The notes beneath the pieces are model-generated. The model was not told the DNA's origin, did not search any database, and was given only the letters and a program-made list of their open reading frames with translations. A stretch of 64,000 nt of DNA from assembly GCF_002099425.1 (NCBI RefSeq), contig NW_018344059.1, positions 8,491,501-8,555,500 of the forward strand, written 5' to 3'. Shown here in pieces: positions 31,196 through 41,989 of this stretch. Each line of letters opens with the position of its first letter. Positions within the stretch are counted from its first letter, which is position 1. This DNA comes from Phascolarctos cinereus (lineage: Eukaryota > Chordata > Mammalia > Diprotodontia > Phascolarctidae). Both the position numbers and the translations under genes were made by a program.

Positions 31196-31411
31196 AATAG
31201 TGCAATGGTGACCAAAGGAAGGCTTGACATAGGCAGTCATGGACTTGTGGGTGGAGCCATAGGGCAGTAACTTTCCTTGCCTTAGATTGCAAGATTGCCA
31301 TATTGAGCCCTTGGTGTCTTGGGAGATTGTTAGGCAGGATGTAAAACATGATGGTGGGACAGCTAGACAAAGTAGGTTAAGGGAATTTTCACTCCCTCAT
31401 CTACCAATCAC

Positions 31412-31556
31412 CATGATAGTAGTTGACATTTACATAATGGGATTTCATGTTTTAAAAAGTCTCTATACATGTTAACTCACTTGATCCTCAAAACAACATT
31501 GTAAGGTAAGTAATTCTCATTTTTCATCTGAGGAAACTAGGGTTGAAAGAGGTAAT
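31412..31556 (-). mobile_element. MIR, reverse
   Basis: GTTGACATTTACATAATGGG, CACTTGATCCTCAAAACAAC, AGGTAAGTAATTCTCATTTTTC and GAGGAAACTAGGGTTGAAAG. Confidence 0.75.
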
Positions 31557-31604
31557 GTGATTTGAAAGGGACCTCAGAGGTCAGCTTTCCCAATCCAGAC
31601 CTGA

Positions 31605-31765
31605 AACATGGTTCTCCATTAGGCTCAAATCCTGGTTCTGCTGCTTCCTACCTGTGTGACCTTGGACAAGTCACTGAACTTCTCTGGAATCCAGTATTCC
31701 CATCTGTAAGAAAAGAAAATTAGATTTAAAAGGTGCCTTTCAACTCCAAGTCTATGATCTTATGC
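31605..31765 (+). mobile_element. MIR3-like SINE, forward
   Basis: AGGCTCAAATCCTGGTTCTGC, GTGACCTTGGACAAGTCAC, CCATCTGTAAGAAAAG and CCTTTCAACTCCAAGTCTATG. Confidence 0.8.
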
Positions 31766-31857
31766 CTCCCCAGGTAACATTTATTGTCTTTGCCAGGGAA
31801 GTGGCTGTCTAAGGGCACACAGTAAATGCTTAATAAATTGTGGTTGCGTGCTTGTGT

Positions 31858-32040
31858 GTGGTTTGTCCTTCATTCTTGAAGAGGACCATTACATCAGGAA
31901 GATGATGATGTGACTTGCAAATGAATTGAATCTGAGTGACGAAGGGCTGTGCAAAGTCACCAGCCTCACTTTCTCCTCCAGAGACACCTGGGTCCAGTGG
32001 CCAGATACAGTTGAGGGCAACTGGATTTACAGAGTAGCCT
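31858..32040 (+). mobile_element. Unclassified repeat, second (unbroken) copy
   Basis: GTTTGTCCTTCATTCTTGAAG, AGGACCATTACATCAGGAAG, GTGACTTGCAAATGAATTG, GGGCTGTGCAAAGTCACCAGCC. Same order as the 15.1-kb copy but lacking the LTR, so it shows what the uninterrupted site looks like. It too follows an L2-like ending (AGTAAATGCTTAATAAATTG). Confidence 0.75.
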
Positions 32041-33061
32041 CAAAGTATGTTTATAGCTTCAAGTCACCACTGATATTCATAATCCTTTTTTTTTCTTTGA
32101 GTAGTTGGAACCCTATCTGACTTACTGATCTGTTTAAGAAGTGATCTACCTGGACAGTACTTACTCACCTGAATGTGCCTGCCTCAAGGAATTACTAGGA
32201 ATTGGTGACTTTATCCACTCTCTACGTGCTTCATCACTGCTTTCCATAACCAGCATCACTAATCCTTTTGGAGTCTCCTCACAGCCTTAAATCTTGGTTT
32301 ATTTTCTATTTTAACTTTGTAATGGAACCCCACCCCCAACAGAGATAAATAAGGCAAAACTTCTTAATAATTAGAGTCAGGCAAAAGTAAACTAGAGTGC
32401 CTTGGATTTCCTCTTGCTGGTGGCTGACCACTTGTCCACTATGTCCAAAGAAGATTTTTTTTTTTTGCCTAGGCATGGATTATAATAGATAACTTTTGCA
32501 GTCTCTTCCAGCTTTGTGGAGCTTTGAAATGGTTCCACATTGTCATAATTTACCTTGGCCATGTTTTCAGTTCTACCTAAACTTAGAAGTGTAGTTATAC
32601 TTGCAAAACTGACTTTTTCTCATTTGAACTAGAAGGAAAAAAATAAACTTTTTTTTTAATCTGAAAAGTGGAAAAGTGTCACAATGAATTTTACTTCATG
32701 AATATCAAAGAGCCTTTTCTCTGTAATATGGCTGACTTGGAGCTAGAGACTTTAAAGGACCATTTTCCCAACCACAGCCATAAATGGGATTAGCTAGGTA
32801 TTGGGTTTAATTCTACCTGACCCCTGGCAAAGGACTAAATATTCTCCTTTTTCATCCTGTGGTTTAAAGAGCTACCCCTCCAACAAATATTGTATTTTAA
32901 ATGAGAATACCTGGAGAAGTAGTTTGACCTAAAAGAATAACTTGCTAACTGGAATTTCAATGGAAAAGACATTTTTTATTCACATTAGGGGTGAAAGGCT
33001 AGTGCTGACTCCCTTCAAAACATCCCAAATATGTATAAGGCCACGTTAGTGTGTGAGTTAC
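32041..33061. other. No recognised gene or repeat
   Basis: About 1 kb with T-runs near 32086 and 32457-32466 but no assignable repeat and no convincing frame. Low-copy sequence. Confidence 0.45.
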
Positions 33062-33345
33062 AGTGAAAAGAGCACTGGATTCGTAGTTCAACAAGAAACA
33101 TGTCTTAAGCTCCCACTATGTGCTTGTAGATTTTAGATGCTGAAAGAGACACAAATTTTAGATAAGAACTGGTTCTTATCCTCCTTGAACTTAATCATTA
33201 GGGGATGTTCTGGTTCTGTCACCAATCAGTGATATGACTTCAGGTAAATTTCTTCACTGCCCTAAGCCTCTGTTTTCTCCTCTGTAAAACAAGGGGTTTA
33301 GATTAGATGATCTCTAAAATTCCTTCTAGCTCTAATTCTGTCTCA
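33062..33345 (+). mobile_element. MIR3-like SINE, forward, interrupted by L2 piece
   Basis: CAGTGAAAAGAGCACTGGATTC, then an L2 piece, then TTCTGTCACCAATCAGTGATATG, TCTGTTTTCTCCTCTGTAAAAC and TTAGATTAGATGATCTCTAAAATTCC. The two sides are contiguous in the SINE. Confidence 0.78.
33092..33203 (-). mobile_element. L2 3' end inside a MIR, reverse
   Basis: CAAGAAACATGTCTTAAGCTCC, CACTATGTGCTTGTAG, CTTATCCTCCTTGAACTTAATC: a short reversed L2 terminus. Confidence 0.65.
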
Positions 33346-33349
33346 AAAC

Positions 33350-33455
33350 AATAGTGAAGTGTTAGAACTAGCAGAGACATTAAAAGTCATCCAGTCCAGT
33401 CATCTCATTTTACAAATGAGGAAACTGAGGTTAAGACTTGACAAAGATCCCACTG
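33350..33455 (-). mobile_element. MIR3-like SINE piece, reverse
   Basis: GTGTTAGAACTAGCAGAGAC, AAGTCATCCAGTCCAGTCATC and CATTTTACAAATGAGGAAACTG. Confidence 0.75.
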
Positions 33456-33457
33456 AT

Positions 33458-33732
33458 TGTGGTGTTGTTGTTGATGCATTTAAGTCGTATTCAACTCTCT
33501 GTGATCCCATTTGGGTTGTTTTGAGGTTTGTGGGGGTTTTTTTTGGCAAAGATACTGGAGTGGGCTGTCATTTCCTTCTCCAGCTCATTTTACAGATGAG
33601 GAAACTGAGGCTATCAGGGTTAAATGACTTGGCCATGGTCACACCCAGCTAGTAAGTATCTAGGGTCAGATTTGTACTCATGACTTTCTGACCCTAAGTC
33701 CAGAGCCCCATCCACTGAGCCTCCTAGTTGCC
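33458..33732 (-). mobile_element. Long SINE with RTE-like tail, reverse
   Basis: TTGTTGTTGATGCATTTAAG, CTCTCTGTGATCCCATTTGGG, GGCAAAGATACTGGAGTGGGC, CCTTCTCCAGCTCATTTTACAG, CACCCAGCTAGTAAGTATC, CATCCACTGAGCCTCCTAGTTG. Same family as at 5.05 kb, with a G/T-rich expansion near 33522-33544. Confidence 0.88.
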
Positions 33733-33889
33733 TTTATCTTGAATTACTCCCTCTCCCTGCTTTAGAAAGAACTGAAATAATTGCCTGTTGCAATCTCGAA
33801 ATCTAAGAGGCCTGAATGGTGCTGAAGGGCCAGGTGACAGTTTGTTTATGGTCCTGATTTCTCCCTTGATTTGGGATCCAGCTCCCTGA

Positions 33890-34400
33890 GCTTAACCTTG
33901 AGAGATCACCTTGGTTGGGGTGGGGGGAGGGGAAAGAAGGAGAATAGGAAGAAAAGGGAGAGCAAGGAGGAAGCATGGGGAGAGTAAGGAAAAGAGAAGC
34001 CAAGGAGTCATCTATAGTCATTGAAGAGGGAGTAAGGAAGGAGAAGTGAAAAAGATGATAACTAAATTTACATAGGTTTTAAGGTCTACAAAGCTTAGGT
34101 TCACAACAACCCTGTGGTGAAGGGGAAAATACGTTGGGCAGAGGGGGGGGAGGCTGGGGCATAAGGGAGGAAGGGAAGAAGGAGGAGGGAGAGGAGAAGG
34201 TAACCTTTCACAACCGTTTTTAGTATGGGAGATATGGGCCTTGCATGTTCTGCAACTGAAGACTGGGGGCTGCTGGAAAGTAAGGACTAAGGGGAAAGAC
34301 GAGGCCATTGAGTTGAGGAGAAGAAGGGGGGAAAGGAGGAGAAGGGAAGGGAAATGAAGGAAGTTTGCTTGGCAAAACAAAAGGCAGCTTAGGAGTGGGG
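33890..34400. repeat. Purine-rich low-complexity region
   Basis: Imperfect GGAGAA/AAGGAG/GGGG blocks over about 0.5 kb. The overlapping reverse frames of 100-120 codons rich in Pro, Ser and Leu are by-products of this composition. Confidence 0.8.
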
Positions 34401-34589
34401 AAAGGAGGAGTAAGAGGGTGTTGGCACCTTGGAAAAAAGCCCCTAATTACTTCACAAGTTTCCTGAAGTGGACCAGTTTTTAAACAAGTTTTCAAAGAAC
34501 AAGGCGGAGTTGGAATTAGAAGCCTGAGAGGGAATTTCAAAGGCTCTGGAACATTTCAAAGCATCAAGTACTCCTTCAAGTGAGGAGTG

Positions 34590-34593
<4 letters not shown>

Positions 34594-34630
<37 letters not shown>
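34594..34630. repeat. (CA)n microsatellite
   Basis: About 18 uninterrupted AC units. Confidence 0.97.
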
Positions 34631-34631
<1 letters not shown>

Positions 34632-35584
34632 TTTTGGAAACGTCATCTTGGCCACCTCCCATTCCAAAGTCAAGGACAGATGTGACCAGAGTGGAATTGC
34701 TTCAGACTGCCAACCGCAACCATCCCTGACAGCTAGTAGGCCTTCGTGAGTCACTCACACTGACTTTAGAAGGAAATTGGAGCAATGCACAGTTAAATAT
34801 TTCTCAGCCCAGTTAAACATCCATGAGACTCCTGTTACCCCCACTCTCCTTTTTACTCTCTCTTCAATCCAAAGATTAAGATTTTAAAGTCAGTGTCCAA
34901 ATGTCTGTAGGCCCTAAATTATTCCTTGAGGAGTAGAGTAAATATGGCCTCTTCCTTTTCCAGGACCAGACTGATCATCTTCAAGGTCAGAATAATTATC
35001 CAAGCTGGAAAGCAATGAGGGTGGTTCCAGACTTTTATCTCATCCCTGTGGGAGGCTAGAGAATAACTGTGACTAAGAGATCTTTCAGAGGATTCCAAAG
35101 ATCAGCCTCAGGGCTTGCTCTGTGACTGAAGGGAGGCTGGTTCAGTCCAAGGATCAGTCAGACGGTTTTTACACTGGCGGCCAGAGCCAGGTAGGGCTCA
35201 CCTCCCCCCAACATCCCCCAATTAACAACCTGAGACAAATTGAAAACAGCTGTGAATAATTAGACAATTTAAGTGGTGGTAAGGAGAAATAATTTATGCA
35301 TCCATCATAATAAATCTTGGGCTGTCTCAACAGCTCATACGGTAGATGTGAACTTTTTATTTTTTTTCAGGGGTAGGTCAGTGCATTACTCATAAAAGAA
35401 ACAGTGTCCCTTTTGTTTGGTTTCGGTCTGTTTAATAACAAAAGAGGCTCCTGGTCTGAAGTGGAAGTGTGATGACAAAGCAAATAGGGGCTATTTTGCT
35501 CCATTTTCAAACTTTGTAGTTTGTGGCTGATGTCAGATGCCTCGTATAGACATTTCTCCAAAGTATCTTGATTTTTCGCTTTAA
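34631..35584. other. Repeat-poor island; conserved-element candidate
   Basis: Almost 1 kb with no transposon recognised. The block 35220-35345 is striking: GAAAACAGCTGTGAATAATTAG, then AATTTAAGTGGTGG, TTTATGCATCCATCATAATAAA and a CAACAGCTCATACGG, with paired E-box (CAGCTG) and homeodomain-like (TAATTA) words. This resembles developmental enhancer sequence. No cross-species alignment was available, so the call is a pointer only. Confidence 0.4.
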
Positions 35585-35800
35585 TCCCGATAGGACCATA
35601 GAATATTCTGGTTGGAAGAGACGTTAGAGCATAAAATATTGGAGCTGCAAGGGATCTGAGGATGTGAATGTTAAAACATAGAAAGTTAGAATTGGAAGGA
35701 ACCTCAGACATTATGTAACAACGCCCCTCATTTTATGGATGAGGAAACTGAGGCCCAGAGAGGAAAAATTACTTCCCCCAAATCCCACAGCTGACTTAAC
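35585..35800 (-). mobile_element. MIR3-like SINE pieces, reverse
   Basis: CATAGAATATTCTGGTTGGAAG at the left, then a second start CATAGAAAGTTAGAATTGG, AACCTCAGACATTATGTAAC, CTCATTTTATGGATGAGG, GAGGCCCAGAGAGG. Two or three overlapping starts suggest serial insertions or local duplication. Confidence 0.75.
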
Positions 35801-35809
35801 ACTCTCACT

Positions 35810-36215
35810 GAGCAATTATACTACTCTCTGTGCTCTAACCAAACTGCTCTCACATCTCGTTCTGCCTTCTGCCACCTTCACATATTCTCAAAGCTTGTGC
35901 CCTCCTCATCATTTGCTATTTCCTGAAATTTTTATTTTTCTTCCAAGCTTAATCAGTTGGATCTACCAATGAAAAGTGATGCCCTCTTCTTCCTCATTCT
36001 GTCCCTGAGCACTCTGCCAGGAGCCATCCTTTGCCCTTGTCACGTTCTACCTGGAACCAACCTTATTTGCATATGTGGCACATTTCTCCCTATTAAGCTG
36101 TAACCTCTTGTTACCAAGTAATCATTGTAGAAAGTGATTGTTTCATTTTTAAAAGATTTTTTTAGACTTTATAAGTTCCCTCTTTGTCTAGCACAGGGCT
36201 TTGCACATAGCAATT
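35810..36215 (+). mobile_element. L2 3' end, forward (left arm of tail-to-tail pair)
   Basis: ACCAAACTGCTCTCACATCTCG, TCTGCCTTCTGCCACCTTC, AAAAGTGATGCCCTCTTC, CCCTATTAAGCTGTAACC and CTAGCACAGGGCTTTGCACATAG. Confidence 0.82.
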
Positions 36216-36665
36216 AGTCAACAAGAATTGATGAAGACTTTACTAAATGCAGGGTATTGTTTTAAACACTGGAAATACCAAGAAAAAACAAAAACATTTC
36301 CTGCCTTCAGGTAGCTTACATTCAAATGGGGAAGAAAACATATACATAAATCGCAACATAAAATGTAAATATAAGTGTAAATGGAAAGTAGGCATAGAGG
36401 GAAAAGTATTCGTAGTAGAGATAACTGGGAAAGAAAAATTTCCTGCAAGAGGTAGTACATACCAGGATTCTGGGAGATGGGAGATATGAGGAAGAGCATT
36501 GTAGGCATGGGGAACAGCCAGTGAAAAAGCAGTGTCAGGAGATGGAGGACGGTATGTGATGAACAGCAGATAGTCCAGTTTGTCTAGACCAAAGAGCATA
36601 GAAAAGAGCAATGTATGAAAAGACTAGAAAGATAGAAAGAGGCCAGGTTGTAAAGTTTTAAGAGT
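36216..36665 (-). mobile_element. L2 3' end, reverse (right arm)
   Basis: CAACAAGAATTGATGAAGAC, GGTAGCTTACATTCAAATGGGG, GCATTGTAGGCATGGGGAACAGCC, GAGGCCAGGTTGTAAAG. It begins exactly where the forward L2 stops. Confidence 0.82.
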
Positions 36666-36939
36666 CAAAAAGAGTCATTATATAATAGTAATTGATCTTT
36701 CTTTATCTAAGTCAGATGAAGGTGAGTTTAATAGGATGCTTATTTCTCCCATCTCTTCCTCCATGACTGTTCATTTTGTCCACTTCTATTACACAATAAT
36801 GATTTTCTTCACCTGCTCCCTCCTTTTCCACCCAGTATAGTTCCCTGTCTCTCTGACTTTTGTTTTCTCCTAAGACATTAAAAAAAAACACCCATTAACC
36901 TTCTGTTATTTTAACCTTCCTCCGTTACCTTTAAAGGTA

Positions 36940-38320
36940 TTAGGGTTCTTGAAACAAGAAGTCACTATTTGGCAAAAATTTCTGGGAAAACTAGAAAGAA
37001 GTTTGGCAGAAACTAGATATAGGCCAACATCTCACACTGCATATCAAAATGGGTATGTGATTTAGACACAAAGGGTGATATCATGAGCAAATTAAGGAAG
37101 CATGGAATATTTTATCTGTCAGATCTATGGATAAGGGAAGAATTTATAAGCAAGTAAGAGATAGCATTACAGGATATAAAATGGATAATTTTGATTATAT
37201 TAAATTTAAAAAGGTTCTGCATAAACAGAACCCAAACAATCAAGATTAGAAGGAAAGCAGAAAACTGGTGGGGGGGGGTTGGGGCGTAATTTACAGCAAG
37301 TTTCTCTTCTAAATACCTCATTTCTCAACTACATAGAGAACTAAGTCATTATTAGAATGCAAGTCATTCCCTAATTGATAAATGATCAAAGGATATGATC
37401 AGACAGTTTTCAGAAGAAAAAATCAAAACTATCCATAGTCATATGAAAAAATTCTCTGAATCACTATTGATTAAAGAAATACACATTAAAACAACTTTAG
37501 GTACCATCCCACACCTATCAGATTGTCTAATATAACAGAAAAGGAAAATGACAAATATTGGAGGGAACATTATTGCAGTGTTGGTAGAGTTGTAAAATGG
37601 TACAACCATTCTAGAAACCAATTTGAAACTATGCCCAAAGGGCAATAAAACTATACCTACTCTTTGACCCAGCAATACTACTACTAGGTCTGTATCCCAA
37701 AGAGATCAAAGGAAGAGGAAAAAAAAGTCTACATGTACAAAAATATATATAGCAACTCTTTTGTGGTGTCAAAGAATCAGAAATTAAGGGGATGCCCATC
37801 AACTGGGCGATAGCTGAACAAGTTGTGGTATATGCTTGTGATGGAACACTATTGTGCTATAAGAAATGATGAGCAGGATGCTTTTAAGAAAAACCTGGGA
37901 TGACTTATATGAACTGATACAAAGTGAAATGAGCAGAACCAGGAGACCATTGCACATAATAACAGCAATACTGGACAATGATCAACTGTGAAAACTTAGC
38001 TCTTCTGAGCTAAGGGAAAGCCTGATGAAAAATGCTATCCTCTAGAAAAAGAACTGATGAAATCTGAATGAAGATTGAAGCATACTTTTTTAAACTTTCT
38101 TTATTTTTCTTGGAACGTTTTTTGTCTGTTTTCTTTTGCAACATGATTAATGTGGAAATATGTTTTACATAATTGTACATGTATAATCTATATAAAATTA
38201 TTTGCTTTTTCATGGAGGAGAGAGGGGAGGAAGATAATTTGGAACTCAAAAATTAAAAAAAAACAAATGTTAAAAATTCTTTTTGCATGTAATTGGGAAA
38301 AAATAAAATAAAAAATTAAG
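36940..38320 (+). mobile_element. L1 ORF2 end and 3' UTR, forward, ~1.4 kb
   Basis: ORF2 C-terminal blocks: GGCCAACATCTCACACTGC, AACAACTTTAGGTACCATCC, a CACCTATCAGATTGTC block, TTGACCCAGCAATACTACTACTAGG and TGCCCATCAACTGGGC; then the 3' UTR (GAGGGGAGGAAGATAATTTGG, a GAACTCAAAAATT block, ATAAAATAAAAAATTAAG). Same 3'-UTR type as the full-length L1 at 50.4 kb. 5'-truncated, with a G-run near 37268. Confidence 0.9.
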
Positions 38321-38431
38321 ATGTCAGGGTTCTGAAAGGCATTTGTTTCTTATCACTTAATTAATATTTAAACAATTCATCTTTACACTTTCTGTTTTAA
38401 TTAAACAAATTACATAATACTTTTAACATCT

Positions 38432-38915
38432 CTTAGCCAAAAATTGGAAACTAAGGGGGTGTCCTCCTTTTGGGGAATAGCTAAACAAACTGTGGCATAT
38501 GAAGTAATGGAATATTACTATGCCTTAAGAAATGTTGAAATGGATTGGCATGACCTTTATGAACTGATGCAGAGCAAAGTGAACTGAACTTGGAAAACAA
38601 TTTATATGACAACACATTATAAAGAGAAATAACTTTCAAAGACTTCTGAACTCTGATCAACAAAATGATTAACCATGAGCCCAAAATGATTAAATATGCC
38701 ACTCTCTGCTGACAGATAAACTGAAATACAGAGACATATGTTTTTGGACATGGCTAATATGATCATTTGTTTTGCCAGACTATGCTGGTATGTAGTGAAG
38801 GCCATATTTTTCAGGTTTATTGTTTTTGTTCTATGGTGCATAGGAGCACAGTGGGAAGGACAGATTAGTAAAAAAAAATTCTTATTAATTGAAAAAATAA
38901 AAATAATACATGATT
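38432..38915 (+). mobile_element. Older L1 3' end, forward
   Basis: CCAAAAATTGGAAACTAAGGG, TTTTGGGGAATAGCTAAACAAAC, TGGAATATTACTATGCC and AAGAAATGTTGAAATGGATTGG, then a diverged 3' UTR ending in AAAAATAAAAATAATAC. Distinct from the element just before it. Confidence 0.8.
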
Positions 38916-39428
38916 AAAAAAATAATTTAGCACAACCTGCTCATTTTTCACTGAAACATGGAGATGGAAAATGACTGTCCTAAATTCATACATATATTCT
39001 TATTCAAGAACCAGAACTAGAACATAAGTTTTCTTATTCTCAATATAATTCTCTTTCTACTAAATCACAAAGTATGGAATTCAATAGCATCTAAACCTGA
39101 TCCACACCATCTATATAACATTGTAGGATTTCATAGTGGTACTTGTGAACTTATTGGTTTTCAAATCTGGGTCTTCAGTCTTTAGAAGGATCTGAGAGTC
39201 AAGGAAGGTGCAAGAAAGAGACAAGCAAAAAGATTTATGTTGATTCAAAGACTAAATCAGAAAAGGTCAGCATACAGGTGGTCTCCTCATATGTGAACAT
39301 TAATACCCTTTCAATATCAAACATAATTTTCTGAGCATTTACTGTATATGGTAAAGATGATACAAGAAAAGTTTAATGTATGGTTCCTATTGTCACAGAA
39401 CTTACAATGTAATATGTGTGCGTGTGAC

Positions 39429-39486
<58 letters not shown>

Positions 39487-39822
39487 TATATGTGGTACAT
39501 GACAAGTTAACAGGAGAGAAAACTCATGAGTTGGAGTTGTGGTAAAATCCTGGAAAAGCAAATGAAGACCTGGACAGGACAGAACAGACATCCTAATAAG
39601 AATTTGATACTCAGAATGAGAATAAAATTTGGTGGATATCATTTGGCTAAGCTACCTTAACTTATTTTTGAAAGACTGGTGAACGGGAGAAGTGCCATAG
39701 TACTGGTGAAGGGCAAATGTTCTCCTGAAATTTTTTAAATGGAATTTTTGCAATGAAGATTTTGATGTGACTAGTTCCACCTAAGCCCAGTTCCCCAAGA
39801 GCCACTCCAGGAATTATTATTA
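38916..39822. other. Unassigned, with (GA)n
   Basis: About 0.9 kb with no firm repeat call. Contains the (GA)n run 39432-39484, which creates false ELE/RER and SLSL frames on the two strands. Confidence 0.45.
39432..39484. repeat. (GA)n microsatellite
   Basis: About 26 uninterrupted AG units. Confidence 0.98.
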
Positions 39823-39970
39823 GATTTTTTTTTTGGTTGGGCAATGGGAGTTAAGTGACTTGCCCAGGGTCACACAGCTAGTAAGTGTTATGTGTCTGAG
39901 TTGGGATTTGAACACAGGTCCTCCTCAATCCAGGGCCGGTGCTCTATCCATTGTGCCATCTAGCTGCCCC
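39823..39970 (-). mobile_element. Short SINE, reverse
   Basis: T-run, AGTGACTTGCCCAGGGTCAC, GATTTGAACACAGGTCCTCC, GCCATCTAGCTGCCCC. Flanks CTCCAGGAATTATTA and CTGCAAGAATTATTT look like a decayed target duplication. Confidence 0.93.
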
Positions 39971-40386
39971 CTACTGCAAGAATTATTTTAAAAAAACACC
40001 AAATCAAAATGGACAGACCTGAAGGGCTCTAGCATAGTAATCCCCATCAAAGAAAAAGGGGAAAATCCTATTACCTATATATTTAGCTATGTTCAATTAA
40101 ATTGTAGAAGGATTTTAGAGTCAAGAAAACTCATGTGTAACCCCCAGACAGCTACTTGACTATCATATTCCTTCTTATCCTGAGTTCTAAACCAATCCAA
40201 AGGGTATATTTGTATATTTCCTAATTAATTACTAAAATTGCCTTACTATCTCTCATTAATAAATCGATCAACTCTGAGCCCTGTCCCCAGTTTATTAAAT
40301 ATTATTGACTTAATAAACTGGAGAGGCCTCTTTTCTTATAATCAGTTGCTCCTCTGTCTCTAAATATAAATCGGTAATTTCCAAGA
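39971..40386. other. No recognised feature
   Basis: About 0.4 kb unassigned. Confidence 0.4.
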
Positions 40387-40640
40387 AGGTTGTGTGGTGC
40401 AATGAATAATAGAGTGCTGGGCCTGGAGTCAGGAAGATTCATCTTCCTGAGTTCAAATCTGGCCTCAGACACTTGCTAGCTGTGTAACCCTGCACAGGTC
40501 ATTTAAACCTGTTTGCCTCAGTTTCTCATCTGTTAAAATGAGCTGGAGAGAGAAACGGCAAACCACTCTGTTATCTTTGCCAAGAAACCCCAAATGGGGT
40601 CACAAAGAGTTGGACATGACTGAAATAACTAAATAATCTC
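40387..40640 (+). mobile_element. Long SINE with RTE-like tail, forward
   Basis: TTGTGTGGTGCAATGAATAATAG head, CTGAGTTCAAATCTGGCC B-box, TGTTAAAATGAGCTGGAGAG, TTGCCAAGAAACCCCAAATGG, CACAAAGAGTTGGACATGAC tail ending in TGAAATAACTAAATAA. The 'AGAGTTGGACATGACTGAA' block is the RTE/BovB-like terminus. A duplicated ATTCATCTTCCTGA word lies within the head. Confidence 0.92.
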
Positions 40641-41007
40641 CAAAGCTTAAACATCAGTTTGTGGCTATGTGATTTGTTAGCAATATAACAATTAAGAAAA
40701 CAGTGATATAAACAATAACTTATAATACTGTAACCATGAGAAAAGATCACAGCCAGAATCAGCTTTTATTATCATTACTGCTAAAACCATTTTGTCATTT
40801 TTTTTTACCCTTTGTTACAAACATAGGCATGATCTGGCCCACATTCTATGAATGTTTAAATGTACAAGGCATGACTCACTGCATAGAGGTGAGCGCCATA
40901 TTCAGTAACAAAAGTGAATAAAAGCAAAAGGCACTGATTAAAAAATATATATTTTTAAAGTAAACAGAAGAAACAACCTGTAGATAGCTGGTGCTATTTT
41001 ATTTTGC

Positions 41008-41046
41008 AATAATAATAATAATAATTATTATTATTATTATTATTAT
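41008..41046. repeat. (AAT)n-(ATT)n palindrome
   Basis: AAT units run directly into ATT units, giving a perfect self-complementary tract of nearly 40 bp with no spacer. Confidence 0.95.
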
Positions 41047-41079
41047 AACAAAAAAATTGATGGAGAGAAAAACACTCAA

Positions 41080-41445
41080 TACCTTGAATGTTCATGGATT
41101 ATTCTCCCTATGAGATGGAAGAATGGTAGGCTGAATTAGAAACCACAAAGCAACAATGTGAGGCAGGCAACACCCTTGAAACACAGAGATAGACACAGAG
41201 TTGGGATGGAATAGACCTTTTTATGCTTTAGCTGAGTTTCAAAAAAGACAGGCATAACTATCTTGATTTCAGAAAAAGCAATAGTGAAAATAGCATTAAG
41301 GGACACAAAAAGGAATGTGCTTAAAGGCATCATGGTCAAAGGATATAAACAGGCAATTTTCGGAGGTAGAAATAAAAGTGATCAATAGTTATATGAAAAA
41401 ATACTCAAAATTGCTAATAATTAGAGAAATGCAGATTAAACCAAC
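41080..41445 (+). mobile_element. L1 ORF2 fragments, forward
   Basis: CACAGAGTTGGGATGGAATAG, CTTTAGCTGAGTTTCAAAAAAGAC and AAAGGATATAAACAGGCAATTTTC, TCAAAATTGCTAATAATTAG. These are non-adjacent ORF2 blocks now abutting at about 41338, so an internal deletion has joined them. Followed at once by L2. Confidence 0.7.
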
Positions 41446-41447
41446 CC

Positions 41448-41965
41448 TGTCTCTAGGCTTATCCTAATCCAATCCACCCTACTCATAAATTCCAGTGGTT
41501 CCCTATTAGCTCCAGGATCAAATACAAAATCCTCTATTTAACATTTAAAGCCCTTCATGACCTGGCCCCTTCCTAACCTTCTAGTCCTCTTACTCTCCAC
41601 TCCATATAGTCTATAATCCAGTTATTCTAAATCCAGGTTTATTTACTGTTCCTCTAACACAACATTCTATTCCATCTGAGGACCTTTTTTCACTGGCTGT
41701 CCCCCATGCTTGGATTAATGTCTCTCTTCACTTCCACTTCCTGTCTCCCTGACTTCTTTCAAGTCTCAACTCCAGTCCCCACTTTCCGCAAGACGCTTGT
41801 CCTGATGTTCTTACACTACAACTGCTATAGCTTTCCCTCTGAGGACCTTTCATTTATGCTATAATTTTTTTGTAGATAGATGTTCACATGTTGTCTCCTC
41901 CATTATATCATGAGTTCCTTTTATTTGAGTTCTGTATGCCTCTTCTGCCCTACCTCAGAGTAATT
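41448..41965 (+). mobile_element. L2 3' end, forward
   Basis: ATAAATTCCAGTGGTTCCC, CCAGGATCAAATACAAAATCC, GCCCTTCATGACCTGGCCCC, TCCGCAAGACGCTTGTCC and TTCACATGTTGTCTCCTCC. Confidence 0.88.
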
Positions 41966-41989
41966 TGAATTCTTCATTTTGGGAGGGAG

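Noticed and set aside
33455-33735. Repeat with tRNA-like B-box as a tRNA gene
   Set aside because: The tRNA-like head belongs to a SINE, lacks a cloverleaf and is joined to a SINE body and tail.
34018-34540. Overlapping Pro/Ser/Leu-rich reverse frames of 106-120 codons
   Set aside because: Caused by purine-rich low-complexity DNA; two frames overlap and neither has a domain.
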